Positions 52,134 to 61,436 of a DNA stretch of 64,000 nt are shown here, one piece after another. The notes below the pieces were generated by a model. That model did no database searches and had not been told where the DNA came from. It saw only the letters and a list, made by a program, of their open reading frames with translations. The position numbers were made by a program, and so were the translations under genes. This stretch comes from UBA4781 sp963556045 (GTDB lineage: Bacteria; Chloroflexota; Anaerolineae; Anaerolineales; Anaerolineaceae): positions 2,294,001 through 2,358,000 of the forward strand of contig CAUVYA020000002.1 in assembly GCA_963556045.3 (NCBI GenBank), written 5' to 3'. How positions within the stretch are numbered: position 1 is the stretch's first letter; each line of letters begins with the position of its first letter.

Positions 52134-52838
52134 TTAAACGATCTCCTTCACCACTTCGATGCCGTTCAGTGCCATGTGGTACAGAAAAGTATGCTGGAAG
52201 AAGTCGCCCGGGTGCGCGAAGGCGCCAATTTTTTGCGCCACATCCAGGGGGGTGTCGTAGGTATCCACGCAGTTGTGCGGCACGATCACGCGCCAGGCTT
52301 TTTGGGTGGCATTGGCGAACAGCCGCAGGTGCATGGCAAGCTGGTAGGTGCACAGGTCGGTGCAATCCCCCACCACCACGAAGGTGTTCAGGTCGGGTCG
52401 GGCGGCGATCCAGGCATCCAGTCCGGTATCCGCACCGGAGTCGATCGAATTCTTTTCGATGATGGCGATCTGGTCGAAGAAGGGCAGCGCCTTGATCTCA
52501 TCCACCGTCTGCGCTTCATCCGTGCCGCGCACGCAGTGCGGCGGAAAGGCGCCGAATTCCACTGCATCCGGTTCGTGGGTATCCTGCGTCAGCAGGATGT
52601 CACGGCATCCGGCATGCCAGGCTTTTTGGAACAGCTCCACAATGGGCGGGATGATGGCTGCCACGCGCGGGCTGGCAAGCGCCCCGAATTTGCAGAAACC
52701 ATTGATGATATCCACCGAGATGATGGCGGTCTGGTGGGCTTGTGCGAAAAGCTGCTCCCCGCTCAGGGCGGGCAGATCATCCATCCATTTTTGCAGGTAT
52801 GCCAGAAATTCATGCTTTTCAGTGGTCATTGTTTTCAC
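52134..52838 (-). CDS. Isochorismatase-family cysteine hydrolase (nicotinamidase-like)
   Basis: The 234-residue enzyme has the family triad: aspartate in AIISVDIINGF, lysine in IEKNSIDS and cysteine in VVGDCTDLCTYQ. LLTQDTHEPD supplies metal/substrate residues. Members hydrolyse nicotinamide, ureidoacrylate, isochorismate or similar. The LTQDTH segment and overall length suit nicotinamidase-like members, but this is not decisive. GAGGTG precedes the ATG. Confidence 0.88.
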   Translation of the reverse strand: MKTMTTEKHEFLAYLQKWMDDLPALSGEQLFAQAHQTAIISVDIINGFCKFGALASPRVAAIIPPIVELFQKAWHAGCRDILLTQDTHEPDAVEFGAFPPHCVRGTDEAQTVDEIKALPFFDQIAIIEKNSIDSGADTGLDAWIAARPDLNTFVVVGDCTDLCTYQLAMHLRLFANATQKAWRVIVPHNCVDTYDTPLDVAQKIGAFAHPGDFFQHTFLYHMALNGIEVVKEIV

Positions 52839-52976
52839 CTCTTTTGATCGTGTTACCGATCATGATGCAGTAATCATAAACCAGCCGACGCGCTTTTTGC
52901 TTCTTTTATAAATATAAATCTTTCAATTAATATTATAAACAATGAAGGTTGAATAAGATTATTTTTATTTAGTTCA

Positions 52977-53004
52977 TTGAAAAATTTCAACTATCAAGTA
53001 TTAT
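52977..53004 (+). promoter_or_regulatory. Predicted promoter of the DndC-like two-gene unit
   Basis: TTGAAA (52977-52982), a 16-base spacer and TATTAT (52999-53004). The -35 lies in the inverted repeat TTGAAA-aa-TTTCAA (52977-52990), a possible operator. It starts the second AT-rich insert. Confidence 0.5.
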
Positions 53005-53031
53005 AGTAATAGATTAATAATGGGGTGATAG

Positions 53032-53697
53032 ATGAAACTCTCAACTCTAAAAAGATTACGAATAATTGTCCCTGGAATATTAATATTAATTGGTTTTTTC
53101 TTGTTTATTGATTTTAATCAGATTAATTATTGTTTTCAGTATCTACTAAAAGAGTATTGGCAAGTTCTATATATTGTCTTTTCTGCGATTCTTGTTCCAG
53201 CGTTTGGTTCTATTTACAAAGTATTAAATCTTCGAAATATCCTTTTCAAAAGAATAGTACTTGATATTGATGAGAATATTAAAGATAAACTCATATCCCC
53301 TTTTGCCAATGATGATGAACTACGATTTTTGTTCTCACCGGAAATTGAATATACAAGTCTAAAAAGTATTTTTTATCAATTTGTTGATAACGATAAGACT
53401 CTTAAAGTAAAAGCTGAGTTGATCTATCATAATGGTTTATTTCTGACAAGTTTCTTGGATTTTTCAATCATTGGATTTTTTTTCTCAGTATTTTACTTTG
53501 CATACTATTTTCTAAATCAGAATATAAACCTTTTAATTAAATCAAATATATTATTTATAGTAATTTTAATAATCAATTGGTTTGTTATTCCTAAAATTGT
53601 AGTAGATCATAAAAAATTATCGAATGAACAATTGGAAATAATTACAACATCTCATCACGATGAGTTAAAAAATAAGTTAAAACAATTGAAGTCATAG
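53032..53697 (+). CDS. Membrane protein paired with DndC-like protein (island gene)
   Basis: The 221-residue product has two N-terminal membrane segments (about 12-30 and 45-65), a soluble centre (IVLDIDENIKDKLISPFANDDELRFLFSPE, about 80-140) and two further segments (about 145-195). The basic tail is NKLKQLKS. GGGGTGAT precedes the ATG. It lies 11 bases before the DndC-like gene and shares its AT-rich codon use, so the two form one unit. No family is recognised. It might localise the partner or act as a membrane effector. Confidence 0.6.
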   Translation: MKLSTLKRLRIIVPGILILIGFFLFIDFNQINYCFQYLLKEYWQVLYIVFSAILVPAFGSIYKVLNLRNILFKRIVLDIDENIKDKLISPFANDDELRFLFSPEIEYTSLKSIFYQFVDNDKTLKVKAELIYHNGLFLTSFLDFSIIGFFFSVFYFAYYFLNQNINLLIKSNILFIVILIINWFVIPKIVVDHKKLSNEQLEIITTSHHDELKNKLKQLKS

Positions 53698-53708
53698 ATA
53701 TTCTTTTC

Positions 53709-54734
53709 ATGGAAAATAAATACATTGATGCATTATCAGGTTTACAAAAAATATATAAAGAAACAAAATTTAAACTTGTAGTGGGCTATAGTGGTGGAAA
53801 AGATTCATCGTTAATTATAAAAATGATCTTTGATTTATACAAAGAACAAAAGGCCATGTCAAAATCCACCGATATTTTTTATTGTGACACAGGAGTTGAA
53901 ATTCCAATAATCAATGAATTTATCCAAGAAGCAAGAAATCAATTTGAATATGAAATTGATTTACATAGCTTGCCAATTAAGTTTCATGTTGTTAGACCCA
54001 CTGTTGAAAATACATTCTTTTCTAAAGTTATTGGTAAAGGTTACCCGACACCAACAAATAAATTTAGATGGTGTACTCGAAGATTACGAATAAACCCAAT
54101 CAGAAATTTTCTTAAGAACAAACAAGTCGATAAAATTTGCATGCTTCTAGGGATTAGAAAAAGTGAAAGTATAGAAAGAGATCGTATTATTGATAAACAC
54201 AGAATTGATGATAAATATTTCATTAATTCTGATTATCCCGAATCTCTTCTATATTATCCCATTCTCAACTTTAATGCCAATGATGTGTGGAGAAGCCTTT
54301 TGTATGAAAAAAAACAATTCGACGGCTTGTTCTATAAGCTATTAGATTTATATATTGCTGGTAATGGTCAAATAGGAAATACTGTTTTAGGATTTCCTGC
54401 TAACTGTAGATTTGGCTGTTGGACTTGTACAGTAGTTCGAAAGGATAAAACAAGTGAAAACCTAATAAAAGCTGGTTATACATGCTTAGAACCACTTTTC
54501 GAGTTTAGGAACTGGTTATCGGTTATTCGTGATAATAATGATTATCGTTGGAAAAAAAGACGAAATGGCCAAATAGGTCTTGGACCTTTTATAGTCGATA
54601 AAAGAAGAGAAATATTAAATAGATTGTTAACAGCCCAAAAAAAATCAGGATTTTCTTTAATCTCAACAGAAGAAATTAAATATTGTGAGACAATTTGGTA
54701 TGATGACGAATTAATTGAAGATCAGCATTTATAA
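53709..54734 (+). CDS. DndC-like PAPS reductase/ATP pyrophosphatase family protein
   Basis: This 341-residue protein has the PP-loop VVGYSGGKDSS (residues 24-34) and FYCDTGVEIP. RWCTRRLRINP contains C122; a second cysteine group, C233-x3-C237-x2-C240 (NCRFGCWTC), supplies three more ligands, matching the four-cysteine iron-sulfur site of DndC/SspD. DndC uses ATP and sulfur to modify DNA with phosphorothioate. It is shorter than usual DndC, and no dndB/D/E, sspB-E or cysteine desulfurase is nearby. It may act with host IscS or have another sulfur or redox role. Confidence 0.82.
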   Translation: MENKYIDALSGLQKIYKETKFKLVVGYSGGKDSSLIIKMIFDLYKEQKAMSKSTDIFYCDTGVEIPIINEFIQEARNQFEYEIDLHSLPIKFHVVRPTVENTFFSKVIGKGYPTPTNKFRWCTRRLRINPIRNFLKNKQVDKICMLLGIRKSESIERDRIIDKHRIDDKYFINSDYPESLLYYPILNFNANDVWRSLLYEKKQFDGLFYKLLDLYIAGNGQIGNTVLGFPANCRFGCWTCTVVRKDKTSENLIKAGYTCLEPLFEFRNWLSVIRDNNDYRWKKRRNGQIGLGPFIVDKRREILNRLLTAQKKSGFSLISTEEIKYCETIWYDDELIEDQHL

Positions 54735-54782
54735 ATCAGTCAAATTACAAAAATAGTTCTTTATGCTACAATTCTGTGCATT

Positions 54783-55448
54783 ATGCTGCCTTCTGATTCC
54801 TTCATCCCCATCTTTTTATTCGCCTTCAGCATGGCGGTCGGCGCGGTACTCTCACCGGGTCCGGTCACCACTGCCCTCATCTCTCAATCTCCACGCCTGG
54901 GCTGGATCACCGGTCCGCTGGTTTCGATCGGGCATGCCCTCACCGAGCTGGTGATGGCAGCCATGATCCTCTTCGGGCTGTCTTCCTTTCTTTCACAGCC
55001 TGCACTGCAGACCGGCATCGCACTGCTGGGCGGGGTGCTGCTGTTGTGGATGGGAGCCGGATTTGCCCTGCGCGGACTGCGCGGGAAATATCACCTGCCC
55101 ACCCAGGAAGAGAAAGAGACCACGCAGCAGATGACGCGCGGGCAGGTTCTGGGCATGGGCGTGCTCACCACCATCAGCAACCCCTTCTGGTATGCCTGGT
55201 GGATCACGGTGGCGGCGGTGTACCTGCTGGAAGCCAAAAGCATGGGCATGCTGCCGGTGCTGGCTTTCTACCTGGGGCATATCAGCGTCGATTTTCTTTG
55301 GAATACCCTGCTTTCAACCGTGGTCGGCAGCGGCGGCAAATTATTCAGCAATCGTGTGTACAATATTCTCATGGCAGTGTGCGGTTCGTATTTGCTCTAC
55401 CTGGGCGTTCAGTTCCTGATGACGGGCATTCAGGGTATGCATGGCTGA
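54783..55448 (+). CDS. LysE family exporter
   Basis: The 221-residue protein has six membrane segments and the LysE start pattern FAFSMAVGAVLSPGPVTTALI, with the GALSPGP-like loop near residue 20. It probably exports an amino acid or related metabolite. The end overlaps the methyltransferase start by 8 bases, but the two need not be functionally related. Base composition returns to that of the core genome here. Confidence 0.85.
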   Translation: MLPSDSFIPIFLFAFSMAVGAVLSPGPVTTALISQSPRLGWITGPLVSIGHALTELVMAAMILFGLSSFLSQPALQTGIALLGGVLLLWMGAGFALRGLRGKYHLPTQEEKETTQQMTRGQVLGMGVLTTISNPFWYAWWITVAAVYLLEAKSMGMLPVLAFYLGHISVDFLWNTLLSTVVGSGGKLFSNRVYNILMAVCGSYLLYLGVQFLMTGIQGMHG

Positions 55449-56289
55449 TCAAAAGAACAGCGTCTATTTTGGTGATAATCTCCCCATCCTGCGTTCCATG
55501 CCGGATGGCAGTGTGGATCTGATCTACATTGACCCGCCCTTCAATACCGGCAGAAAACAAACCCGCACCAGCATCCGCACCATCCCTTCAGAAGAGGGCG
55601 ATCGCACCGGCTTTCAGGGAAAACGCTACGAAACCATCAAACTGGGCAGCAACGGCTACCAGGATAATTTCAGCGATTACCGCGCTTTTCTTGAGCCGCG
55701 CCTGCTGGAAGCCTACCGTATACTGAAACCGCATGGTTCGCTCTATTTCCATATTGACTACCGCGAAGTGCATTACTGCAAGGTCCTGCTGGATGAGATC
55801 TTCGGGCGGGATTCCTTCATCAATGAGATCATCTGGGCGTACGATTTCGGCGGGCGCACCCGCAAACGCTGGCCGCCCAAGCATGACAATATCCTGTTCT
55901 ACGCCAAAGACCCTGACCGGTACACCTTCAATTATGACGAGATCGAGCGCATTCCCTATATGGCGCCCGGGCTGGTGGGCAAGGAAAAAGCCGCCCGCGG
56001 CAAACTTCCCACCGATACCTGGTGGCACACCATCGTGGGCACCAACAGCCATGAGAAAACCGGCTACCCGACCCAGAAACCGGTGGGGGTCATCAAGCGC
56101 ATCATCACCGCCAGCTCCAATCCCGGTGATGTGGTGCTGGATTTCTTCGCCGGCAGCGGCACGGTGGGGGAGGTCTGCCTGGCGCTGGGGCGCCGTTTTA
56201 TCCTGATCGATAACAATCCGCAGGCGATCGCGGTGATGAAAGAACGTTTTGGAGGGGAACCTGCGCTGGAATGGATACCTGCACCGTAG
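55441..56289 (+). CDS. Site-specific DNA methyltransferase (orphan)
   Basis: The 282-residue protein has motif IV YIDPPFNTG near residue 30 and motif I late (VVLDFFAGSGTVGEVCLALGR, about 238). This is the beta-class order of N4-cytosine/N6-adenine methyltransferases. The region between holds HDNILFYAKD and TQKPVGVIKRII. No restriction endonuclease, specificity subunit or regulator is adjacent, so it is an orphan that may act in epigenetic control or in protection against an unlinked enzyme. Confidence 0.9.
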   Translation: MADQKNSVYFGDNLPILRSMPDGSVDLIYIDPPFNTGRKQTRTSIRTIPSEEGDRTGFQGKRYETIKLGSNGYQDNFSDYRAFLEPRLLEAYRILKPHGSLYFHIDYREVHYCKVLLDEIFGRDSFINEIIWAYDFGGRTRKRWPPKHDNILFYAKDPDRYTFNYDEIERIPYMAPGLVGKEKAARGKLPTDTWWHTIVGTNSHEKTGYPTQKPVGVIKRIITASSNPGDVVLDFFAGSGTVGEVCLALGRRFILIDNNPQAIAVMKERFGGEPALEWIPAP

Positions 56290-56302
56290 GGGAAAGGCTA
56301 TC

Positions 56303-57068
56303 ATGAACGCAGCATATCCCATCCTCGAATACGATCCCGATCCCAATGCCATTCTCTCCCCGCAGGTAGAGCATCTGCGCGGCAGACTGCCCCGCAAAGC
56401 GCTGATGTGCTTTTTCCAGGAGGTGCTGCAGGACCTGGCACAGCGGGGAAAACTCACACCGGTAGGGAATCTGCGCTCCGAGATCGGGGAGAATCCGGTG
56501 TATACACTGTCGTATCAAGGTCAGGAGATCGCCGTGCTGCACGCCGGTGATGGGGCTTCACTGGCAGCCAGCTTTTTGGATGACCTGATCGCGGCGGGCG
56601 TGGAACAGGTGGTGGCGTGCGGCGCTTGCGGGGCGCTCACTGATCAGATCCCCGCCGGACATGTACTCATCCCCACCAGCGCGGTGCGCGATGAGGGCAC
56701 CTCGTACCATTATCTGCCCCCTGCGCGTGAATGTTCCCCCTCACCGGAAGTCGTGAAAGCGATCGAAGCAACCCTGCAGGAACAGGATATTCCTTTTCTG
56801 CATGTGAAAAGCTGGACCACCGACGCCTTCTACCGCGAAACACAGGCGCGGCGCACACTGCGCATGCGCGAGGGCTGCCAGGTGGTGGAAATGGAAGCAT
56901 CTGCCCTGTTTGCCGTGGCGCAGTTCCGGAAGATCGCTATGGGCATGCTGCTGTACTGCGGTGATCTGGTCGTGCCGCAAGGGCTGGCAGGAACGCAACT
57001 GGAAGGAACGCACGGATAGTCGTGCCCTGCTTTTTGACCTGGCGCTGCAAGCCTGCGCGAGCCTGTAA
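56303..57068 (+). pseudogene. Nucleoside phosphorylase family protein with a C-terminal frameshift
   Basis: From ATG 56303 (GGGGAAAGG before it) the protein reads as a nucleoside phosphorylase/MTAN-like fold: VLHAGDGASLAASFLDDL, VACGACGALTDQIPAGHVLIPTSAVRDEGTSYHY and EMEASALFAVA (the ribose-binding Met-Glu). The main frame ends at 57019 in an unrelated tail. Shifting by one base at the GGG run near 56981 gives GWQERNWKERTDSRALLFDLALQACASL to a stop at 57068, a normal C-terminus for the family. One inserted base is likely. Substrate class (uridine- or purine-type) is not clear. Confidence 0.8.
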
Positions 57069-57073
57069 GGTCT

Positions 57074-57625
57074 TCAGGATGCGCTGGCAGCGGCTGCTCC
57101 GGCGGCGGTGTCGTTCTTGTGCATGATGATCAAGTAAAAACCGAACGGCACCAGCAAGCTGAGCTGCTCCTCGCTCAAGGAAGCATCCAATATTTCCACC
57201 GCAGCCTGTGTTCTGAAGATCTCGCTGATCTTGAATTCCTGGCTGCCTTCCCAGAACTGCAAGACGGGAATATCGCCGTTATCATAGAAAACCCATCGGG
57301 TGCGCCAGAAGTTGAGAGGTGCCCAGCTAAAGGAGCGCCCATCCATGATCTGCAGCACGCCATCACCAAAGATGCGCGGATAGAAAGTGGCATGATCCAG
57401 CTCTTCATCCGGCTTGCGGATGGTGACACGCGTATTGAAGAATCCCACCCGTTTGAAGGTCCAGCTCTGTATGGAAGTGATCGCTTCCGCCAGGGTGCCG
57501 AAAGCGCTGCGAAAAGCCAGCGTGCCGATCAGATGATCCGCCATGAACAATTCGAAATATTTGTCCATGGCTTTCCGCTGTGTCCATTGCGATTCGCCAT
57601 CTCGGATCAGATGAAAAGTGTCCAT
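57074..57625 (-). CDS. Hypothetical protein (LURP-like beta-rich, uncertain)
   Basis: The 183-residue protein is rich in aromatic beta-strand segments (RVGFFNTRVTIRKP, FYPRIFGDGVLQIMDGRSFSW, FWRTRWVFYDNGDIPVLQFWEG). It ends in a short Ala/Ser tail. The pattern recalls small tubby/LURP-like scaffolds, but I cannot assign a family. AGGAGG precedes the ATG. It lies downstream of, and in the same direction as, the large helical protein gene. Confidence 0.55.
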   Translation of the reverse strand: MDTFHLIRDGESQWTQRKAMDKYFELFMADHLIGTLAFRSAFGTLAEAITSIQSWTFKRVGFFNTRVTIRKPDEELDHATFYPRIFGDGVLQIMDGRSFSWAPLNFWRTRWVFYDNGDIPVLQFWEGSQEFKISEIFRTQAAVEILDASLSEEQLSLLVPFGFYLIIMHKNDTAAGAAAASAS

Positions 57626-57679
57626 GACTGCCTCCTGCCATCATCCTAACGGGGAAAAGATTCAGCTGTACAAGCTTCA

Positions 57680-59858
57680 CTATGGCGCATATTTGATGAG
57701 AAGAGAAAGGGGATTTTTTCCTGCCCTGATCGTTCTTGACCAGGGCAGGTAAATTTTCTCAGGATTGTTAGGGAGTCTACCAGCACTGCCTGTAAAATGG
57801 GATTGAGTGCATTCTTTCACGACCCCATTTTGCCAGTTCGGCAGGTAGGTGTTCTTGATGGTGGTGGGTACATGCAGATCGAGGATGGCTTTACCGCCGT
57901 TATACAACTGGGCGGCGCTTTCGATGAGGGCTGGATTCACATTGAAGGTGTTCAACCCTCGAATGATGATCTCATCCTTGCGTGCTGCCGATAGGGAAGC
58001 GACTGCGCTGGCAGATGCCAGGCTGAACTGCATGGGCGCCGTGTCGGGATAGCGCAGCGTGATCATCTGGTTCCCAATCTGCCACTGGCGTCCTTTGTTC
58101 ACCAGTTCTGTCTTAAACCATTCCAGAAAATCCTGGAAGAGCATGTCCGTATCGGCGCTGAAGATATTGATACAGCGCGAAATGATATTGTTGCGCAGCC
58201 AGTCCAGCCGCAGAATATTATCATCAGGGCGGATGGCTTTCCACATGGATTGCAGGACGGTATGTACGGCTGCCTGATCCTGGTCTGCCCATGCAACCAG
58301 GGCAGCCAGCAGAGCGTTGTCAATATCCGAATAGCGGTATTGACCGAAGCCGTTGACCCTCAGTTCGACCTCAAATTGCTCTTCCTTATTGGTGTTGATC
58401 TGGTAGGAAGAGTACAATGGATTAAGGCGCAGGTATTCCTGAACGATCTCATCATACGTCTTGTGATGTGCGGTCATGGAAGCCCAGAATCCGCGCACGC
58501 CTTCTTGTTCATCTTCTGTGCCTGTGCCAGCCCACATCGCGCCTGGCACGGAGCGCTTTCCGTTCTCTGTTACAACTCTTGAGATACTCCGCGCGTTTGC
58601 GCGCATCACCCTGGGCGAGGAACTCCCCGATCACATCACCCTGCATATCCTCAGGACGGATGACGGTTCCGGCGCTTTCAGGATGGAGGCATAACCAACC
58701 CCGGCGCAGACGCGGCAGCAGGTCATCGGCATGTTTGCTGGTGCCGGCGATCTGCATGGCTTCTTCATAAAAGCCGCGCCTGACCATTGTGGTCAGGAAC
58801 CAGGCTTCACTGATCGGATCTTGATGGGTCTTTTCCATGGATTGTGCGAATTTCTCAGAGAAATTCTCCTTCCCGGCGCTCCAGGCGTTAAGCGAAGCCT
58901 GGATGAAATTGTTCAGGTAAGACGGCATGGAGGAGGATACTTTTTCGATAAAAGCAGGGGTGAAGACCTCTATCCCGTTTTTCTCCATCTGATCCGCGTT
59001 GGAAAACATGGCGGAGATCAATTCAAAGCGCAGCAGCCAGGAGCGATCCAGCCAGCCTGCTTTTGCAAATACGATGATCACTTCTGCGACAAGGTCTGCC
59101 AGCAGCGTGTCGGGAACTTTTTTGGTATGCAGACCGATCAGATGGGCATGTTGACCCAGTAATTTGACGATGGCATTTTCGTTAATGGGAGTAGTCAGTT
59201 GAGGCAGGTCGTTGCGGATACGTTTTGCTACACTTTGTATCATGGCTTCATCCAGTGACACGCTCTGATCTTTGTCTCCCAGTATCTCCAGGATGATGGG
59301 CTCTCCTTTGCCTGCACCGATCGCTTCCAGCAGGGTATTCCATTCTTCCTGGCTCAACGGTTTGGTCTTGTTGAGCTGGATGATCATGTCTTTCTGGAGT
59401 TTGGCGGACAGGTTTTTCATCAACTGGAACGCGTACGAACGATCGATCGTCAACCAGGTCTCTACCAGCGTTTTCCAAACGGGACCTTTTCCAAAGGGAT
59501 TAAAACGTTTTTTCAGGCGTTTTTCCACATCCTGCAGCTGTTCCTTGACCGCTTCTTGATCCTCTTGTTTTAAGATCCCCTCGATTTCCGACAGCATGTC
59601 TGAGGTGAAGCCCTTCTTCTGTTCCGGAACGGATTCTTCGAAAGATGTTTTTAAGTCTTGAAGTTCGGTTGCCTGATCCAGCGGAAGTGCTTTCACCAGT
59701 TTCTGCAGCATTTCCCAGTAGCGGGCTGCTTTGTGCGGCGCAAGCATCAAATAGAATTGACATAAACGCATCAGCAGTATGGCTCTGGGTTGGTCGAGCA
59801 GCTCATTCCCTGCCAGTGTCTGCTCAACGTGATTTAATACCTGATTTTCATTGCTCAT
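57680..59858 (-). pseudogene. Large alpha-helical protein, probably one gene split by a frameshift
   Basis: The first frame (59858 to 58509, 449 residues, AGGAGGAATT before its ATG) is helical and repeat-like (QKLVKALPLDQATELQDL, EILGDKDQSVSLDEAMIQSVAKRI). It ends in an arginine-rich, shadow-like tail. The next frame (to 57680) carries on with GTEDEQEGVRGFWASMTAHHKTYDEIVQEYLRLNP and a beta-rich C-terminal part. One extra base between about 58600 and 58520 explains both. Restored length is about 725 residues. No family is recognised. Two overlapping genes are a less likely alternative, since the second frame has no good ribosome site. Confidence 0.6.
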
Positions 59859-60101
59859 TGATTGAATTCCTCCTGTAGTATATAAAGATTCGTACCCTCC
59901 GTACCTTCAGAGCATTTCCGTACTGCTGTCTACTGTTAAATGGATACAGCCTGATGCGTTCGATGAGAGGGTATTGAATGTATGCCAGTGTGATTTAAAT
60001 ATGAAATACTCTGAAACGAACCGCAAAATTATTATAGCGGTGTGGATTGTAAAAAGAAAGTAATTGGCAAAAATTGGTGTTAAATTCGTTTCTCGAAACG
60101 A

Positions 60102-60542
60102 TCAGCGATTGTAATCATGTCCCATGATGTAATCTTCAAGGTTGCGGATCAGGTCCGCCTGGTGGTCAATGGTCGCCTTGACCAGATCGCCGATCGAAAT
60201 GACACCCACCACCGTTTCGCCCTCAACCACGGGCAGATGGCGGATGTGTTTATCGGTCATCTGCGCCAGACATTCATCCGCGGTTTGTTCGGGGTGCACA
60301 AAATAGATATCTTCCGTCATCACTGCGCTGACCGGGGTGGATTCCGATCTGCTCTGCAGCGCCACGCGGCGGGCATAATCACGCTCCGAGAAGATGCCCA
60401 CCACCTGCTCCTTTTCCATCACGAGAATAGCCCCGATGCTCTTTTCTGCCATGATCTTGAGTGCATCCAGTACACTGGCGCGGGGGGAAACGGAGTAAAC
60501 AGCATCCCCCTTGATCTTGAGAATATCACCTGCTCGTTTCAT
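60102..60542 (-). CDS. CBS-domain pair protein
   Basis: The 146-residue protein consists of two CBS motifs (about 10-65 and 75-130). Conserved IGAILVMEKEQVVGIFSERDYAR and HIRHLPVVEGETVVGVISIGDLVKA mark the nucleotide-binding sites. CBS pairs sense AMP/ATP or similar ligands, but no enzyme domain is attached. The open frame begins at 60572; ATG 60542 has GAGGG nearby and fits family starts. Nothing notable is seen in the flanking gaps 59859-60101 and 60573-60766. Confidence 0.88.
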   Translation of the reverse strand: MKRAGDILKIKGDAVYSVSPRASVLDALKIMAEKSIGAILVMEKEQVVGIFSERDYARRVALQSRSESTPVSAVMTEDIYFVHPEQTADECLAQMTDKHIRHLPVVEGETVVGVISIGDLVKATIDHQADLIRNLEDYIMGHDYNR

Positions 60543-60766
60543 GCGGTTACCCTCCCATCGTTCGTCTTGCATCTATTGTACAGAAATAAAAAGGCTTTGA
60601 CTACGGTCTAAGAAAGATAGCCAGGTGTATGTTGTTCATTACATGCTGCGCGCCCGGTGTTTTCGGAATACTTTTTTATGCCGATGTCTGTAAGAACGTC
60701 TCACGAGGATTTACTATAAAAGCTTTGACTAATTCTATAGCAGGTGTGTTTACTATCTATGCTGTT

Positions 60767-61096
60767 CTACAGCAATAATTTGGAAAGTTTCTCCTGGACT
60801 TCGTTGATACATTCCTGGGAAATATGATCGACAACGGTTACATTTCGTTTCTCCCAGTCAATGGTTCTTATCTGATCCGATAAAATTACACCCGTTACGG
60901 TCAACCCGTCAGGAATGTCCACTTCAAAAGGATATCCTTTTTTTTGATTTGTGATGGCGCATACGATGGCTAATCCGACGACTTCGTTGTAGCGATCAGG
61001 TGAAATGACAACCGCGCGGCGATACCCTGCTTGTTCATGCCCTCTGGTGTTATCGAAATTCAATTTTATTAAATCTCCCCGCTTCGGAGCCGGCAT
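60767..61096 (-). CDS. mazF: MazF/PemK family mRNA interferase toxin
   Basis: The 109-residue toxin has the MazF start RGDLIKLNFDNTRGHEQAGYRRAVVISPDRYN, with the conserved arginine, and a later VILSDQIRTIDW segment that carries the catalytic threonine-like region of the family. It cuts mRNA at short sequences and is neutralised by the adjacent antitoxin. It starts one base after the mazE stop, so translation is coupled. Confidence 0.92.
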   Translation of the reverse strand: MPAPKRGDLIKLNFDNTRGHEQAGYRRAVVISPDRYNEVVGLAIVCAITNQKKGYPFEVDIPDGLTVTGVILSDQIRTIDWEKRNVTVVDHISQECINEVQEKLSKLLL

Positions 61097-61097
61097 G

Positions 61098-61331
61098 TTA
61101 AATCAATTCCTTTCCCTGTGGATCGCCAAAATCAATTATCTGATGCTTATTTTCATCGGTGATCGTCGCAAGCATTTCCTCTAACGTTTGTCCACGCTTG
61201 ATGATCAAGCTATCGGCGGTTAATTCGATAGAGACACTGCAATTATCTTCAATGCCAAGCTGTGTGGCGAAGGACTGTGGAATTCGTAAGGCAAGACTGT
61301 TGCCCCATTTTTTGATAGTCGCGTTCGTCAT
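61098..61331 (-). CDS. mazE: MazE family antitoxin (AbrB/SpoVT fold)
   Basis: This 77-residue antitoxin has an N-terminal swapped-hairpin DNA-binding domain (IKKWGNSLALRIPQSFATQL), typical of MazE. The acidic C-terminus (EEMLATITDENKHQIIDFGDPQGKE) binds and blocks MazF. AAGGAT lies 8 bases before the ATG. It probably represses its own promoter through the palindrome just upstream. Confidence 0.93.
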   Translation of the reverse strand: MTNATIKKWGNSLALRIPQSFATQLGIEDNCSVSIELTADSLIIKRGQTLEEMLATITDENKHQIIDFGDPQGKELI

Positions 61332-61344
61332 TTATTAAATCCTT

Positions 61345-61386
61345 ATGTATATACAATATATATACATCATTTTTCTATATTGTCAA
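61345..61386 (-). promoter_or_regulatory. mazEF promoter with operator palindrome
   Basis: On the minus strand a perfect TTGACA (61386-61381) is followed, 16 bases on, by TATATA (61364-61359). A 23-bp palindrome (61345-61367, arms ATGTATATACA and TATATATACAT, one mismatch) covers the -10 and start region. This is where MazE/MazEF autorepression is expected. Confidence 0.65.
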
Positions 61387-61436
61387 GGCAGTATATATTG
61401 AAAAAATAGGAAAACTTACATCCGTGGATGGATCTC

